Assembly (NCBI GenBank): GCA_964609385.1
Contig: CAZSSM010000011.1
Location: 1 to 64,000, forward strand
Reading direction: 5' to 3'
DNA: 64,000 nucleotides
Source: CAZSSM01 sp964609385
GTDB taxonomy: Bacteria; Planctomycetota; Planctomycetia; Isosphaerales; Isosphaeraceae
In this document: in pieces, positions 8,184 through 17,326 of the stretch
How positions within the stretch are numbered: the stretch's first letter is position 1
How the letters are laid out: every line of letters starts with the position of its first letter
Made by a program: the position numbers and the translations under genes
The notes under the pieces: model-generated
What the model was told of the DNA's origin: nothing
The model's database searches: none
What the model saw: only the letters and a program-made list of their open reading frames with translations

Positions 8184-9029
8184 TTGCAAGCCCATGACGG
8201 CAATCAGGTTCAGGAATCAGTCGCGGCTCTCCGACGCCAATGGTCGGGTCGGGCCGACGTCGGAATCATTCTGGGTACTGGACTGGGTGCGCTTGCTAAG
8301 GATATTCAGGCCGAAGCCAGCTTGGCGTATCCCGAGGTTCCTCACTTCCCCGTTTCAACCGTCGAAGGACACCGGGGTCAGTTGATCTGCGGTCGATTAG
8401 CCGATCGCCCGATCGTCGCCATGGACGGCCGCTTCCATCTTTACGAAGGGTACACTGCCGCTCAGGTTACCTTCCCGATCCGCGTCCTCAAGGAACTGGG
8501 TTGTCGCGTGTTGATCGTCTCCAATGCTTGCGGGGGAATGAACCCGTTCTATGCCAAGGGAGACCTTGTAATCCTGGACGACCACATCAATTTGATGGGG
8601 GTCAATCCCTTGGTCGGTCCCAATGATGATCGGCTCGGGCCCCGGTTCCCCGATATGATCGAGCCCTATGATCAAGCTCTGCAGAAGTTGGCGTTGGATG
8701 CGGCACGTGCCGAGTCGATCGTTGCGCATCGTGGTGTCTACGTGGGTGTGCTCGGTCCTAATCTGGAGACCCGTGCCGAATATCGCTTCCTCCGGACCAT
8801 CGGGGCCGACGTGGTTGGCATGTCGACTGTCCCTGAAGTTATCGTGGCAGTCCACGCGGGGTTGAAGGTGCTTGGCTTTTCGATCGTCACCGACATGTGC
8901 CTGCCTGACGCCCTAGAGCCTGTCAACATTCAGGAGATCTTGGCCGTCGCGGGACAAGCCGAGGGACGTCTTCGCGTTGTCGTCAAACGTGTCCTGACCG
9001 ATCCGCGGTTCCAGGCCCACTTGGCCTGA
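8184..9029 (+). CDS. punA: Purine nucleoside phosphorylase (PNP/MTAP family)
   Basis: The enzyme cleaves purine nucleosides with phosphate to give the base and ribose-1-phosphate. The 281-residue protein matches trimeric PNPs in length. It shows the phosphate-binding segments ILGTGLG (29-35) and VEGHRG (60-65), then VSNACGGMN (112-120), the base-binding GPNLETRAE (191-199) and VGMSTVPE (211-218). Oddly, the base-selecting position that is Asn in 6-oxopurine-specific PNPs is Asp237 here (VTDMCLPDALEP). The gene starts with TTG at 8184, supported by a strong AGGAGG at 8171-8176 with seven bases of spacing. purN follows 88 bp downstream, so purine salvage and synthesis genes are neighbours. Confidence 0.92.
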   Translation: MQAHDGNQVQESVAALRRQWSGRADVGIILGTGLGALAKDIQAEASLAYPEVPHFPVSTVEGHRGQLICGRLADRPIVAMDGRFHLYEGYTAAQVTFPIRVLKELGCRVLIVSNACGGMNPFYAKGDLVILDDHINLMGVNPLVGPNDDRLGPRFPDMIEPYDQALQKLALDAARAESIVAHRGVYVGVLGPNLETRAEYRFLRTIGADVVGMSTVPEVIVAVHAGLKVLGFSIVTDMCLPDALEPVNIQEILAVAGQAEGRLRVVVKRVLTDPRFQAHLA

Positions 9030-9117
9030 GCAATTCTAAAAACCGTATGCCTTTGTTAGTTTAGCAATGTGCCGATGGGAAACCTCGCCCCTCCCACCGA
9101 GTCACCAGGAGCACGCG

Positions 9118-9786
9118 TTGACGATGTCGACCAACGCCGCGGAGTCTCCTCGACCGTTGCGCCTAGCTGTTTGCGTCTCGGGTCAAGGTTCCACGCTCCA
9201 AAACCTGGTTGATCGGATCGAACAGGGGGATCTAGACGCACAAATCGTGCTGGTTGTAGCTAGTCGGGCGGGGATCGGTGCCATCCCGCGTGCCGAACAG
9301 GCAAGGTTACCGATTCATGTTCTTTGTCGCGATCAAATGCGCTGCGCGCGACCTTCGGAAGAAGCGCTCTTCGATCCGATTCGCGATGCCGATGCCGATC
9401 TGGTTGTACTCGCCGGTTTTCTGGCCCTCGTGCCAGTCCCTGAGGATTACCGGGGACGGATCATCAACGTTCATCCTTCGCTGATCCCAGCCTTTGCCGG
9501 CCAGGGAGCGTATGGCATGCGAGTGCATGAGGCTGTGCTGATGCGAGGCGTGAAGCTAACCGGCTGCACGGTTCACTTTGTCGATGCAGCGTATGACAAT
9601 GGTCCGATCATCATCCAACGCGCTGTCGAGGTGCTGGACAACGATGATGCGCCGACCCTTGCCCACCGCGTCTTCCTGGCCGAATCGGAGGCGTTGCCTG
9701 AAGCGATTCGGCTTTATGCCCAACGACGACTCCGGATTGAAGGCCGACGTGTTCGGATCCTTCCCGAGACAAGTTCGTCGCGCTGA
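9118..9786 (+). CDS. purN: Phosphoribosylglycinamide formyltransferase
   Basis: PurN transfers a formyl group from 10-formyltetrahydrofolate to GAR, the third step of purine synthesis. The N-terminal phosphate-binding loop reads SGQGSTLQNL (21-30). Catalytic N117 and H119 lie in INVHPSLIPAF, and the later Asp is D160 in AAYDNGP. The length of 222 residues is normal. The TTG at 9118 is favoured because AGGAG (9107-9111) sits six bases upstream; ATG 9124 is the alternative, and the frame is open to 9067. Family identity is firm. The loop GQGAYG replaces the more common G-x-x-x-HG form around residues 128-133. Confidence 0.93.
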   Translation: MTMSTNAAESPRPLRLAVCVSGQGSTLQNLVDRIEQGDLDAQIVLVVASRAGIGAIPRAEQARLPIHVLCRDQMRCARPSEEALFDPIRDADADLVVLAGFLALVPVPEDYRGRIINVHPSLIPAFAGQGAYGMRVHEAVLMRGVKLTGCTVHFVDAAYDNGPIIIQRAVEVLDNDDAPTLAHRVFLAESEALPEAIRLYAQRRLRIEGRRVRILPETSSSR

Positions 9787-9883
9787 GTAGTCGCTCGCAT
9801 TCCATTGATCTTGACAATTTCTACTTCAATTAGAAGGGTGCTTATTCACTCAGTCGGGATGATGATAGGAGATTCGTTGCCAG

Positions 9884-11086
9884 TCATTCGGCTTCGTAAT
9901 CTTTCCAGGCCAAGCGGAGCGTCTCAGGCAGTCGAACTCCAGCACTCCAGTACGCATGAAAGCCGTGGTCGCGAAGGAAGTCGACCCGGTAGCCTTCCTC
10001 TTGCAAAGCGCGATACATCGCGTTGTTGGCCTCCCACCAATCACCGAAGCGATTGATCAGGTCGTTGGTGCCATCGCTCATCACGATTCGGATCGGCTTT
10101 CGGTCGGTTTGACGGACCAACTCGGGGTAGACGTGTCCTCCTCGGATGTTGACGAAGCTGCCGATATGCGAGACGACCCGTCCGAAAAGATCGGGTCGCT
10201 CCCACGCGACGGTGAAGGCACAAATGCCGCCCGAACTGGCACCACAGATCCCTCTTGCTGAGGGGTCGTCGCGGAGTCGAAAGCGAGCCGCGGCGCGTGG
10301 CAAAACCTCCTGCTCAAGAAAGCGGGCATAGCGGTCGCTTAGCGTGTCGTACTCCACGCCCCGATTCCGTGAGCCATCGTCGTTGACGCCTGGATTGAGG
10401 AGCACAAGAACTGTCAGCGGCATCGCCCCCTCGGTGATCAAGTTATCGACAACCGTACCGACATGCTCGCCTTTGTAGGCGTCTCCATCCTGAAAGACCA
10501 TGAGGGCAGCCGGATCGTTACTCTCAGGATCGTAGACGGCTGGGATGTAGTACCAGCCGGTCCGGTCGTTACCGAAGATCTCGCTGCGGAACGCCAGAGG
10601 TTCATAACGACCGTACTCGCGTTCGACTTGGGTCTTGGATTCGGGCGGATAGGACCAGTCAGGCATCTCCACCGTCTTTCGCGCGATCGTTCGGTGCGCA
10701 ATTTCGTACGTATAGGCAAACTTAGTGTCGGTCTCGATTTCCTCGACCCATGCCCAGAGCCCAGTCTGGCCAATGGGCTTCATGGCGACCCCTCGGTTGT
10801 GGTTGATCATCCCAACAACACGTGGTGTGGAGTCGGGCAGGCCATCAATCTTGAGCACGAATGCGACCAAGTTACGCTCGATCAGGACGTCGTGCCGACC
10901 GAGGGTCAGATCGGTTCCCTCTGGGTAGGCCGAACGAATTCGATCGGCTAACTCTCGGGCCGATTCGCTGCTCGGCGATTGGCCAAATGCCTCAAGGAGT
11001 TGCGAGGGAGTGATCGGCTCGGCCGCGCGGATCCCTTGGACGACTGTGAGCATTCCGAAGATTACATGGATGAGTGTCATGGCCAT
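9884..11086 (-). CDS. Secreted esterase of the enterochelin-esterase/feruloyl-esterase type
   Basis: This 400-residue protein has an N-terminal signal peptide (about 1-22, MAMTLIHVIFGMLTVVQGIRAA). Next comes a beta-sandwich-like N domain, about 60-150, of the kind that precedes Fes-type esterases. The alpha/beta hydrolase domain follows from about 165. The nucleophile elbow is G-A-S-S-G with S284. Acid candidates are D338/D342 (MSDGTNDL), and the likely catalytic His is H377 (DHGFHAYW). The family hydrolyses carboxylic esters such as siderophore or plant-polymer esters; the substrate here cannot be told. It points away from the desaturase-like gene with a 242-bp shared upstream region. Confidence 0.85.
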   Translation of the reverse strand: MAMTLIHVIFGMLTVVQGIRAAEPITPSQLLEAFGQSPSSESARELADRIRSAYPEGTDLTLGRHDVLIERNLVAFVLKIDGLPDSTPRVVGMINHNRGVAMKPIGQTGLWAWVEEIETDTKFAYTYEIAHRTIARKTVEMPDWSYPPESKTQVEREYGRYEPLAFRSEIFGNDRTGWYYIPAVYDPESNDPAALMVFQDGDAYKGEHVGTVVDNLITEGAMPLTVLVLLNPGVNDDGSRNRGVEYDTLSDRYARFLEQEVLPRAAARFRLRDDPSARGICGASSGGICAFTVAWERPDLFGRVVSHIGSFVNIRGGHVYPELVRQTDRKPIRIVMSDGTNDLINRFGDWWEANNAMYRALQEEGYRVDFLRDHGFHAYWSAGVRLPETLRLAWKDYEAE

Positions 11087-11328
11087 AACGATCCTCTTTA
11101 GCGTCGTGACGCGTTTCGTTCGGTTCGAGTCCGATCAATTTCGGTGTAATGGTTCGGTTCAACAGAGTCGAGTCGTGTTGCTTCGGGGTACCTTGACGCC
11201 TGCTGGATCGACGTCTACTGAAGATCAGGCGATTTGCAATCGAGGCCGATCGGCCGATGTTCCGTCCCGACCTGGTGATGCTTCCTGGGTCCAGTTCGAG
11301 ATCTGCCTCTTGGGGAGAACGTCCCTTC

Positions 11329-12924
11329 ATGGTGAGTCAATCCAGCGCTCCAGTCCAGAGGTATGATCTGGCGGTCATCGGAGGTGGTCTCGGCGGCCTC
11401 GCAACTGCAGCCTTAGCTCAGCGATGTGGACTGCGGACGGTTCTTCTGGAGGCTCACACGAAGCTCGGTGGGTGTGCTGGACACTACCCTCGCGGACCCT
11501 ATTGCTTCGACGTCGGGGCCACCGCTTTGATGGGCGTCGAGCCTGGCGAGCCTTTGGGCGAGCTTCTGGCGCTAGTAGGTTCGAACTTCGATTCCGAAGC
11601 GACGCCCAGCTACCGAGTGCATATGCCTGACCGACGGATCGACATTGTTCCCGATCCGCAGATCTTCGAAGCGCATTGCAGCTTCGCGATTCCCGAGAAA
11701 CCGGATGCCCAACGTCGATTCTGGAGACTCCAGCAAGCGATCGGGTCACGACTCTTTCAGGCTGCTGGTCGGATTCCCCGACTATCCGCACGCGAGATCG
11801 GGGACCTGATCCACGACCTGAGGATTCTTGGGGTCGATGGAACCTTGGCCGCCTCGACCTGGTTGCTGACGGTCGATCACGTTCTCACGATCCTTGGTTT
11901 GAAACAGGTCGAACCATTTCGTACGTTGATCGCGATGCTATTGCAAGACACCGCTCAGGCTGGTCCCGAGCAGGTGCCGATGGCCAACGCCTCGGCATGC
12001 TTGGAGGCATATCGGATTGGGATGCGACGTCCCCGAGGGGGAATGCGTGCTCTAGCCGAGGCGTTCGGCGAAGGGTTGTGTCGCTGGGGCGGCGATCTCC
12101 GGACAGCCAGCCTCGTCGATCGTGTCGAGCCGCTTGATCAGGGCGGCTTCCGTATCGTCACCCGCCGAAAGAGCCACCGGATCGAGGCAAGCCAGGTTGC
12201 TTTCAACTTACCCCTCGATCGCGCCTTGGCGTTGTTAGACAAAGCCTGGGACCGTGATCGACGACTTGCTGCACGTGAGCGACAAAGCCGTGCTGCCTGG
12301 AGCGCCTTCACCGCCTATCTGGTTATTGATCGCGATGCGATTCCCGATTACGGGCCGCTTTTTCATCAAGTATTGCAGAGCTACGGGGATCAGATTCATG
12401 ACGGGAACAACGCCTTGATCTCGCTCTCGACAGTCGACGATCCCGGCTACGGGCCGTCTGATGTTCGGGTCGCGACCATCTCGACCCACGTCCGGCCTTC
12501 GGAGTGGTTCGGGCTCGATCGCGAGGTGTATAGGATCAAAAAACAATCTTACGCTGAGCGTTTACTCCAGGCACTTGGCCAGGCACTTCCCGATGCACCT
12601 TTAATGATTCGACATGCGGAATTTGGTACGCCCCGGAGCTTTCTCCGCTACACGAGACGAACCGAAGGCGCAGTTGGTGGGCCCCCCGTGCGGTTTGGCA
12701 ACAGCAATTTCTTGGCAGTAGGAAATGACGTTCTCGGCAAAGGGCTTTGGGTTGTCGGCGATTCCGTCTTCCCCGGCCAGGGAACTCTCGCCACCGCCCT
12801 GTCTGGGATCCGTGTTGTGGAGCGGATCACAGGCCAAACCTGGTCGCGAATTCGATCCAACTTCCAACAAAGGCCCGAGCATGAGCCTCGGGCTGAGTCC
12901 AACTACCAACCTGGATATGCCTGA
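11329..12924 (+). CDS. FAD-dependent carotenoid desaturase/isomerase-like oxidoreductase
   Basis: The 531-residue protein opens with a dinucleotide-binding fold (AVIGGGLGGLATAALA, about 15-30, then LLEAHTKLGGCAGHY). This is the usual start of phytoene desaturase (CrtI), CrtISO and retinol saturase relatives. The C-terminal FAD segment GLWVVGDSVFPGQGTLATALSGIRVVE also fits. These enzymes introduce or isomerise double bonds in polyenes. No other carotenoid genes lie nearby, so the substrate is uncertain. The ATG at 11329 is preferred because GGGGAG lies about ten bases upstream; the frame is open to 11257. It converges with the following membrane protein gene (11 bp between stops). Confidence 0.85.
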   Translation: MVSQSSAPVQRYDLAVIGGGLGGLATAALAQRCGLRTVLLEAHTKLGGCAGHYPRGPYCFDVGATALMGVEPGEPLGELLALVGSNFDSEATPSYRVHMPDRRIDIVPDPQIFEAHCSFAIPEKPDAQRRFWRLQQAIGSRLFQAAGRIPRLSAREIGDLIHDLRILGVDGTLAASTWLLTVDHVLTILGLKQVEPFRTLIAMLLQDTAQAGPEQVPMANASACLEAYRIGMRRPRGGMRALAEAFGEGLCRWGGDLRTASLVDRVEPLDQGGFRIVTRRKSHRIEASQVAFNLPLDRALALLDKAWDRDRRLAARERQSRAAWSAFTAYLVIDRDAIPDYGPLFHQVLQSYGDQIHDGNNALISLSTVDDPGYGPSDVRVATISTHVRPSEWFGLDREVYRIKKQSYAERLLQALGQALPDAPLMIRHAEFGTPRSFLRYTRRTEGAVGGPPVRFGNSNFLAVGNDVLGKGLWVVGDSVFPGQGTLATALSGIRVVERITGQTWSRIRSNFQQRPEHEPRAESNYQPGYA

Positions 12925-12935
12925 TCAAGCTCAAC

Positions 12936-13925
12936 TCAAGGCAACGCATCACCTTGAAGTTCGGCCAACAGTTCTGGGATTTGCCAAGCAGCAGGAAGCA
13001 CGGCAATCGTTAACGGGATTGCCAATAACAACAAAGCGAAACATACTCCTGGAAATTTTGTCTTAAATCTGACCGGAAATACCAGGGTGAGAAACAGAGT
13101 CAACGGAGCAAGCGTAATGACCAAATAGCTCCACACCGGCACGAAGTCCAAAGAGTATGACCAGAGGGGTGGTGTCTCTCCCTCGGCTGTCGTTGGGTAA
13201 GCGTTGACGTAGCCGCAATATGCGAGCCCGACCAGTAGAACTGAAACGATTGGCACCGCGCCTCGGAAAGTCGATCGTCCTGCCTCGATCGCCGCCAATG
13301 AAATGATTCCTGGCATTGCCGCAGCGGCCAAGAAAGCAAACTCGCCTAGTTTATTATTGCCACCGGTGGCCAGGATGACACCTTCTGAGACCAAGCAAAA
13401 CATCAGGAAGGTTGGCAACGCAAATCCCGGCCGAAGCGCCGCCCAAATATCGAGCAGCACCATCACGATGAAGGTCAGCGCCAATAAGAGGAGGAAAGAA
13501 CGCGACGAGTCGACGAGCAAGGTTTGATCCGCCGGATCTTCGATCGGAGGAAGCCAATCTGGGGTTAGAAACCAGGCCGTCGCAGCGGCGAGTAGGAGTC
13601 GGAGTCCAATCCATTCGGTGTTTGGAACCGAGTCGTACAAGCAAGCCGGTCCGATAATCATCGCCGAAGCGATCAGGTAGTAGATCCAAGTCCAATGCTC
13701 ACCCACCTCCCAGGATGTCCAGCCGTACAATGGGTAGGAGAAGAGCATGGCACAGCCGAGCCCAACAGCCCCGGCGCGTAGACTCCGGCAACTGCTCCGG
13801 TCGACCGTCAGAACGAGCCAGCCTAAAACGAATGAGCTAAAGAAGCTCACGATATAGGGCAAGATCAAGTCCCAAGGAATCGTCGACACTGGGTCGGCCC
13901 CAGCCGTCGCATCCAACTCGTTCAT
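12936..13925 (-). CDS. Multi-spanning membrane protein, unknown function
   Basis: A 329-residue hydrophobic protein has about nine to ten predicted membrane spans, judged from Leu/Ala/Ile-rich blocks alternating with short polar loops. One loop carries GVILATGGNNKLGEFAFLAAAAMPG. No signature of a known transporter family was recognised. The ATG at 13925 is preferred because GGAG lies ten bases upstream; the frame extends to 13988 with less hydrophobic, protein-unlike residues. The yceI gene lies upstream on the same strand, separated by a strong hairpin, so this gene is probably transcribed separately. Confidence 0.75.
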   Translation of the reverse strand: MNELDATAGADPVSTIPWDLILPYIVSFFSSFVLGWLVLTVDRSSCRSLRAGAVGLGCAMLFSYPLYGWTSWEVGEHWTWIYYLIASAMIIGPACLYDSVPNTEWIGLRLLLAAATAWFLTPDWLPPIEDPADQTLLVDSSRSFLLLLALTFIVMVLLDIWAALRPGFALPTFLMFCLVSEGVILATGGNNKLGEFAFLAAAAMPGIISLAAIEAGRSTFRGAVPIVSVLLVGLAYCGYVNAYPTTAEGETPPLWSYSLDFVPVWSYLVITLAPLTLFLTLVFPVRFKTKFPGVCFALLLLAIPLTIAVLPAAWQIPELLAELQGDALP

Positions 13926-14024
13926 CGACGCGGATCTCCAAGGTGCCAGAGTTTGTCTCGCAACGTTTGGAAGCGAGAAGCAACTCAAAAAGTTTACTTG
14001 GAAGACATAGCCGTAGTAAAAGTT

Positions 14025-14072
14025 CCATCAACCCTGCCGAGCCGACGCGCTGTGCTCGGCGAGGATTGATGG
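14025..14072 (-). terminator. Long imperfect hairpin terminating yceI
   Basis: An outer CCATCAA/TTGATGG stem (14025-14031, 14066-14072) and an inner GCCGAGC/GCTCGGC stem are separated by a small mismatched region, with an 11-nt loop. On the minus strand the stem is followed by AACTTTTA, resembling a U-rich tail. It sits 45 bp after the yceI stop. Confidence 0.75.
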
Positions 14073-14116
14073 AGATTCGAGTGATTCGATATCGTCCAGT
14101 GATCTGATTTCGGGGA

Positions 14117-14668
14117 TCAGCGGGCGTAGGTGAATGCGAAGGTGACCGGAACCTCTGCATTGATGACACCCTTACCGTAGGCGATCCCGAAGTCGAACCG
14201 ATCCATTGTATAAACTCCCGTGATCTTCACGGTCGAATCGCTAATCTCGACGGTGACCGGGATCTCGACCTCTTGCGACTGACCGCAAATGCTCATCTCT
14301 CCGCGAATGATATGAGTGGCGTCAACGTCTTCGCCGGCCTTGACGATCTCGGTCGACTTGAAGGTCGCTTTGGGATAGCGGCGGACGTTAAAAAAGTCGG
14401 TGCCCTTGAGGTGACCAGTCAACCGGCCGTTATCTGAGAACATCGAGCTGGTTTGGATGTCCATCTCCAACCGGCTCGACTCGGGAGCATGAGGTTCGAA
14501 GCTCAGCACGGAGGTGAACGTTTTGAAGCCGCCGTCGTGCTTCTCACCGGAGGGCTTGCTACCAACAAAGGTGATCGTCGAGGCGTCGGTCTTCACCTTA
14601 AGCATCTCGGCGGCATCAGTGGTCGGGATCATCAAAGCAAAGGCGAAGCTGGCGAGCAGTAGACGCAT
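14117..14668 (-). CDS. YceI-family periplasmic lipid-binding protein
   Basis: The 183-residue protein has a signal peptide (about 1-19, MRLLLASFAFALMIPTTDA) and a YceI-type lipocalin-like beta barrel. Landmarks are STITFVGSKPSGEKHDGGF near the N-terminus, LTGHLKGTDFFNVRRYPKATFKST in the middle and the closing VPVTFAFTYA. YceI proteins bind polyisoprenoid-type lipids in the periplasm; the ligand here is unknown. The gene follows a putative anti-sigma-like gene on the same strand with 98 bp between, and is followed by a clear hairpin terminator at 14025-14072. Length and motifs are typical. Confidence 0.9.
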   Translation of the reverse strand: MRLLLASFAFALMIPTTDAAEMLKVKTDASTITFVGSKPSGEKHDGGFKTFTSVLSFEPHAPESSRLEMDIQTSSMFSDNGRLTGHLKGTDFFNVRRYPKATFKSTEIVKAGEDVDATHIIRGEMSICGQSQEVEIPVTVEISDSTVKITGVYTMDRFDFGIAYGKGVINAEVPVTFAFTYAR

Positions 14669-14766
14669 CGCGAGGGGTCCTTAATCATCGATGGGGTGAG
14701 GTCCGGGACTGCCGTCGCATTTCGACGAATCCCGACGGGGGAGGACGAACATGTCCTGCACAGGTT

Positions 14767-15834
14767 TTAGCGCACCACCCCGCCATCGTCCAACCACCAC
14801 GGATCGACCGTTCCTTGAGAGTATGACTGCCAGGTGAAACGTGCGTCTTGGTGAGGCAATTCTCGCTGTAACAAAAAACGGATGGTTGGTCCGCCCCGAG
14901 GCCCGATTGGACCGAGGACCGGTAAGGCGATCTCCAAACTTCGGACCGCGTCAGTCGACAAGTCGGCCACAAGGCGGAACCGAGTTGGGCCGGGGTCCGC
15001 ATCAAGCCATCGACGACCTGAGACGATCAAGATTGGGCGTCCTTCAGCGTCGATGTCCTCTCGCGGCGGATCCAACTGGTAGTCCCTTGCGAGTGCATTG
15101 AGCCGCTCGTGTAGGTTTAGCTCTTGCAACTCCAGGTTGAGGTTGGATAAGACTCGTGACAAGAGACGGGGGTCTGGCTCGTACCGGACTCCGCCCCGAG
15201 CTGTAACGAGCCAACGCTCGCCGGCCACTAGGCCAAGCGTCACGCGTCGTTCTTGCAAGGCCGGGATCGACAAGACTGCACTGTCCGGTCCATGAACGAG
15301 CAGCGGAATCGCGAACACCAACCGGGCCTCGTCTCGAAGACGGATCTCGACTCGATAGACTCGATCGACCGACTCGCGATGTGCAGTATCTACCAGTCGG
15401 TTCAATGCGTCAGAAGCGACGAGGGTTGGCGGTTCCGGGACAGGCCCCGGGCGTAGGCCGGCCCAAAGCCCGAGCGTGATCAGAATGGCAGCAACCATCG
15501 CCACAAGGCCGCCCCGGAACCTCCAGCCGGACAGAAATGATCGGCCCCCTTCTTCCGAGATTGCCGCCATGACACGACGAATTCGACGCTCCCGCCCCGT
15601 CTGGTCAGGCGTAAGGATATAGCAGAGCAGGCCGTGGATCCAAAGGCGATCGGCCAACGAGCAAGCATCCTTAACCTCTTGATAGCCAGGCACATCGGAC
15701 CGTTTGTTCAATCGTTCGACAAAGGCATCATCGAGGGGCCAGCCGTCGTCCAATCCATCATCCGGAATTTCTTGGCGATCAGGTCCCGGAGAATCCGAAT
15801 TTCCGTGGGATATCCGATTTTGGGGGTCGCTCAT
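14767..15834 (-). CDS. Single-pass membrane protein coupled to ECF sigma factor, putative anti-sigma factor
   Basis: The 355-residue protein has a polar, acidic N-terminal part (about 1-105). One membrane span at about 110-128 (GGLVAMVAAILITLGLWAGL) follows, then a long extracytoplasmic part rich in beta strands, with a helical stretch near 235-255 (LSNLNLELQELNLHERLNALARDYQL). No HxxxCxxC zinc motif of classical anti-sigma domains is visible. Its ATG overlaps the stop of the sigma factor gene by four bases (ATGA, 15831-15834), so the two are likely translated together in fixed ratio. The role as a sensor or anti-sigma partner is inferred from topology and coupling only. Confidence 0.75.
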   Translation of the reverse strand: MSDPQNRISHGNSDSPGPDRQEIPDDGLDDGWPLDDAFVERLNKRSDVPGYQEVKDACSLADRLWIHGLLCYILTPDQTGRERRIRRVMAAISEEGGRSFLSGWRFRGGLVAMVAAILITLGLWAGLRPGPVPEPPTLVASDALNRLVDTAHRESVDRVYRVEIRLRDEARLVFAIPLLVHGPDSAVLSIPALQERRVTLGLVAGERWLVTARGGVRYEPDPRLLSRVLSNLNLELQELNLHERLNALARDYQLDPPREDIDAEGRPILIVSGRRWLDADPGPTRFRLVADLSTDAVRSLEIALPVLGPIGPRGGPTIRFLLQRELPHQDARFTWQSYSQGTVDPWWLDDGGVVR

Positions 15835-16364
15835 GAGGGGGCCTCCGCATGGGCCAGCTTCCGTTGGATGCAGTCGATGAGTCGAGCCCGGAGTCGCTGG
15901 AGCCGCTTCTTGAGCGCTTCGTGTGAGATTTTCAAAATTTGGGCTAGATCACGTACGGGAATGTCGTCTCGGTATCGTCCTTGGATGACAACTCGGTCCG
16001 GTGGCGCTAAGCTGTCCAGACAGCGCCTCAGTCCATTAAGCTTCTCGTCAAAGGTATCGCCCGCCTGGCGTTCCAGTTGGGCGAAGCGAGTGTCCAGACA
16101 TTCCAACAACTCGACCTCACCGGTCAGTTGGACGCGGCCGACCTTCCGCCGATGCGACATCACCAATCGGGCGGCGATTCCACGGAGCCAGGGGCCAAAG
16201 GGGCGCGAACGATCGTAATCGCCGATCCGTCGCCAGGCCGTCAGCATCGTTTCTTGAAACAGATCATCGATCGTGCCAGGGTCTCGGATCAGGCTCCGTA
16301 GATACGCCGTCAGCATGTCGGCGTGTTCCCGAACCAAGATCTCGAACAAGACCCGACCATCCAT
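15831..16364 (-). CDS. ECF-family RNA polymerase sigma factor
   Basis: The 177-residue protein has sigma region 2 at about 8-75 (MLTAYLRSLIRDPGTIDDLFQETMLTAWRRIGDYDRSRPFGPWLRGIAARLVMSHRRK). Region 4 lies at about 115-170 (LRRCLDSLAPPDRVVIQGRYRDDIPVRDLAQILKISHEALKKRLQRLRARL). The ATG at 16364 is chosen because AAGGGAG lies six bases upstream; the longer frame to 16508 lacks family sequence. It resembles the planctomycete ECF groups that pair with membrane proteins instead of ZAS-type anti-sigmas. It shares an ATGA overlap with the membrane partner downstream. Its target promoters cannot be read here. Confidence 0.93.
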   Translation of the reverse strand: MDGRVLFEILVREHADMLTAYLRSLIRDPGTIDDLFQETMLTAWRRIGDYDRSRPFGPWLRGIAARLVMSHRRKVGRVQLTGEVELLECLDTRFAQLERQAGDTFDEKLNGLRRCLDSLAPPDRVVIQGRYRDDIPVRDLAQILKISHEALKKRLQRLRARLIDCIQRKLAHAEAPS

Positions 16365-16733
16365 CACTCGCTCCCTTCGGCCCGATCTCAAGATCTGACT
16401 CGTCGCGACGTCCGGAGCCACAACCCAGCCTGGACCCGCATGATCGTCGACCAAACAGCCTCTCATGACCCCAAACGTAGTTGCTTCATGAAGGTGGATT
16501 GGGGACACTCAGAACCAATGATTCATGCCAGCCGCCCCGGCATCGGTGGTCGCATCAGCCGGCAACGCTGTTCTGGTCCGACGATGTCCCGGTTGGAGCA
16601 CCGTTCGGCAAATTCCTCGTAACAACGACTGACTGGTTGTCGCTTGTCTCTCGTGAACCATTCCGCTAATGTCGGTCATCGATTGTCACGACGGTCTCCA
16701 TTCTCGACCCGCTTCCTTCGGAGCTTCCGAACC
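16365..16733. other. Divergent intergenic region, sigma factor gene / small secreted protein
   Basis: There are no genes. The region lies between the outward-facing ECF sigma gene and the secreted protein gene, and must contain promoters for both. I could not single out a convincing pair of promoter elements. Confidence 0.45.
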
Positions 16734-17147
16734 ATGACCCTTCCGATTCGCCTTGCCCTGATCGCTCTGTGTGTGGCAATGCTGGGAACCCTCACCCATG
16801 CTGGGATCGCCCAGTCGGGTGACGTGACCGGCAAGTGGCTCTGGACCCTTGAGCGACCTGATGGTCAAACCGCTGAGGTCAAGATGTCCTTCGAAGCCGA
16901 CGGCGAGACCGTGACTGGAACCCTCGAAGGAGGGATGCAACGCGGCGAGCCGGTCGAGATCGAGGAGGGCCTCTTCGTTGACGGCGTCCTGACCTTCCGG
17001 GTCACACGGACCGTCCGTGACCGCGAAATAGTTCAGAAGTTCGAGGCCGTCCTCAATGATGACGGCGACGAGTTGGAAGGGACGTGCACCATCACCTTCG
17101 GCGACCGGAACTTCGAACTAGAGTTCCTCGCCGAACGCTCCGAGTGA
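16734..17147 (+). CDS. Small secreted beta-rich protein, unknown function
   Basis: The 137-residue protein has a signal peptide (about 1-26, MTLPIRLALIALCVAMLGTLTHAGIA). A compact beta domain follows (GDVTGKWLWTLERPDGQTAEVKMSFEADGETVTGTLEGG ... LEGTCTITFGDRNFELEFLAERSE). This pattern of G-x-W followed by a fold resembling lipocalin-like planctomycete domains recurs in the alpha/beta hydrolase at 27701. The ATG at 16734 starts directly at the signal peptide; the frame is open to 16644 but that part is not signal-like. No function can be assigned. Confidence 0.75.
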   Translation: MTLPIRLALIALCVAMLGTLTHAGIAQSGDVTGKWLWTLERPDGQTAEVKMSFEADGETVTGTLEGGMQRGEPVEIEEGLFVDGVLTFRVTRTVRDREIVQKFEAVLNDDGDELEGTCTITFGDRNFELEFLAERSE

Positions 17148-17326
17148 TCCCGACCCAAAGCACACTTCATCGCCCTTTCTTCCGGGCACTTTCTTGCGGC
17201 AGGTCGAGTTATCGATCACCGAAACGTTCGACGGATCGACCTGCTGAGTCCAATTGGCATCTTTCACATTTTGTTTGAATATTGGTTTGCACCGAACTGT
17301 CCGCTGATAGCTTGAGGAGCGATTCT

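Noticed and set aside
9811..9836. TTGACA followed by TAGAAG as a promoter
   Set aside because: Spacing is only 14 bp and nothing on the plus strand starts downstream; the following gene runs the other way.
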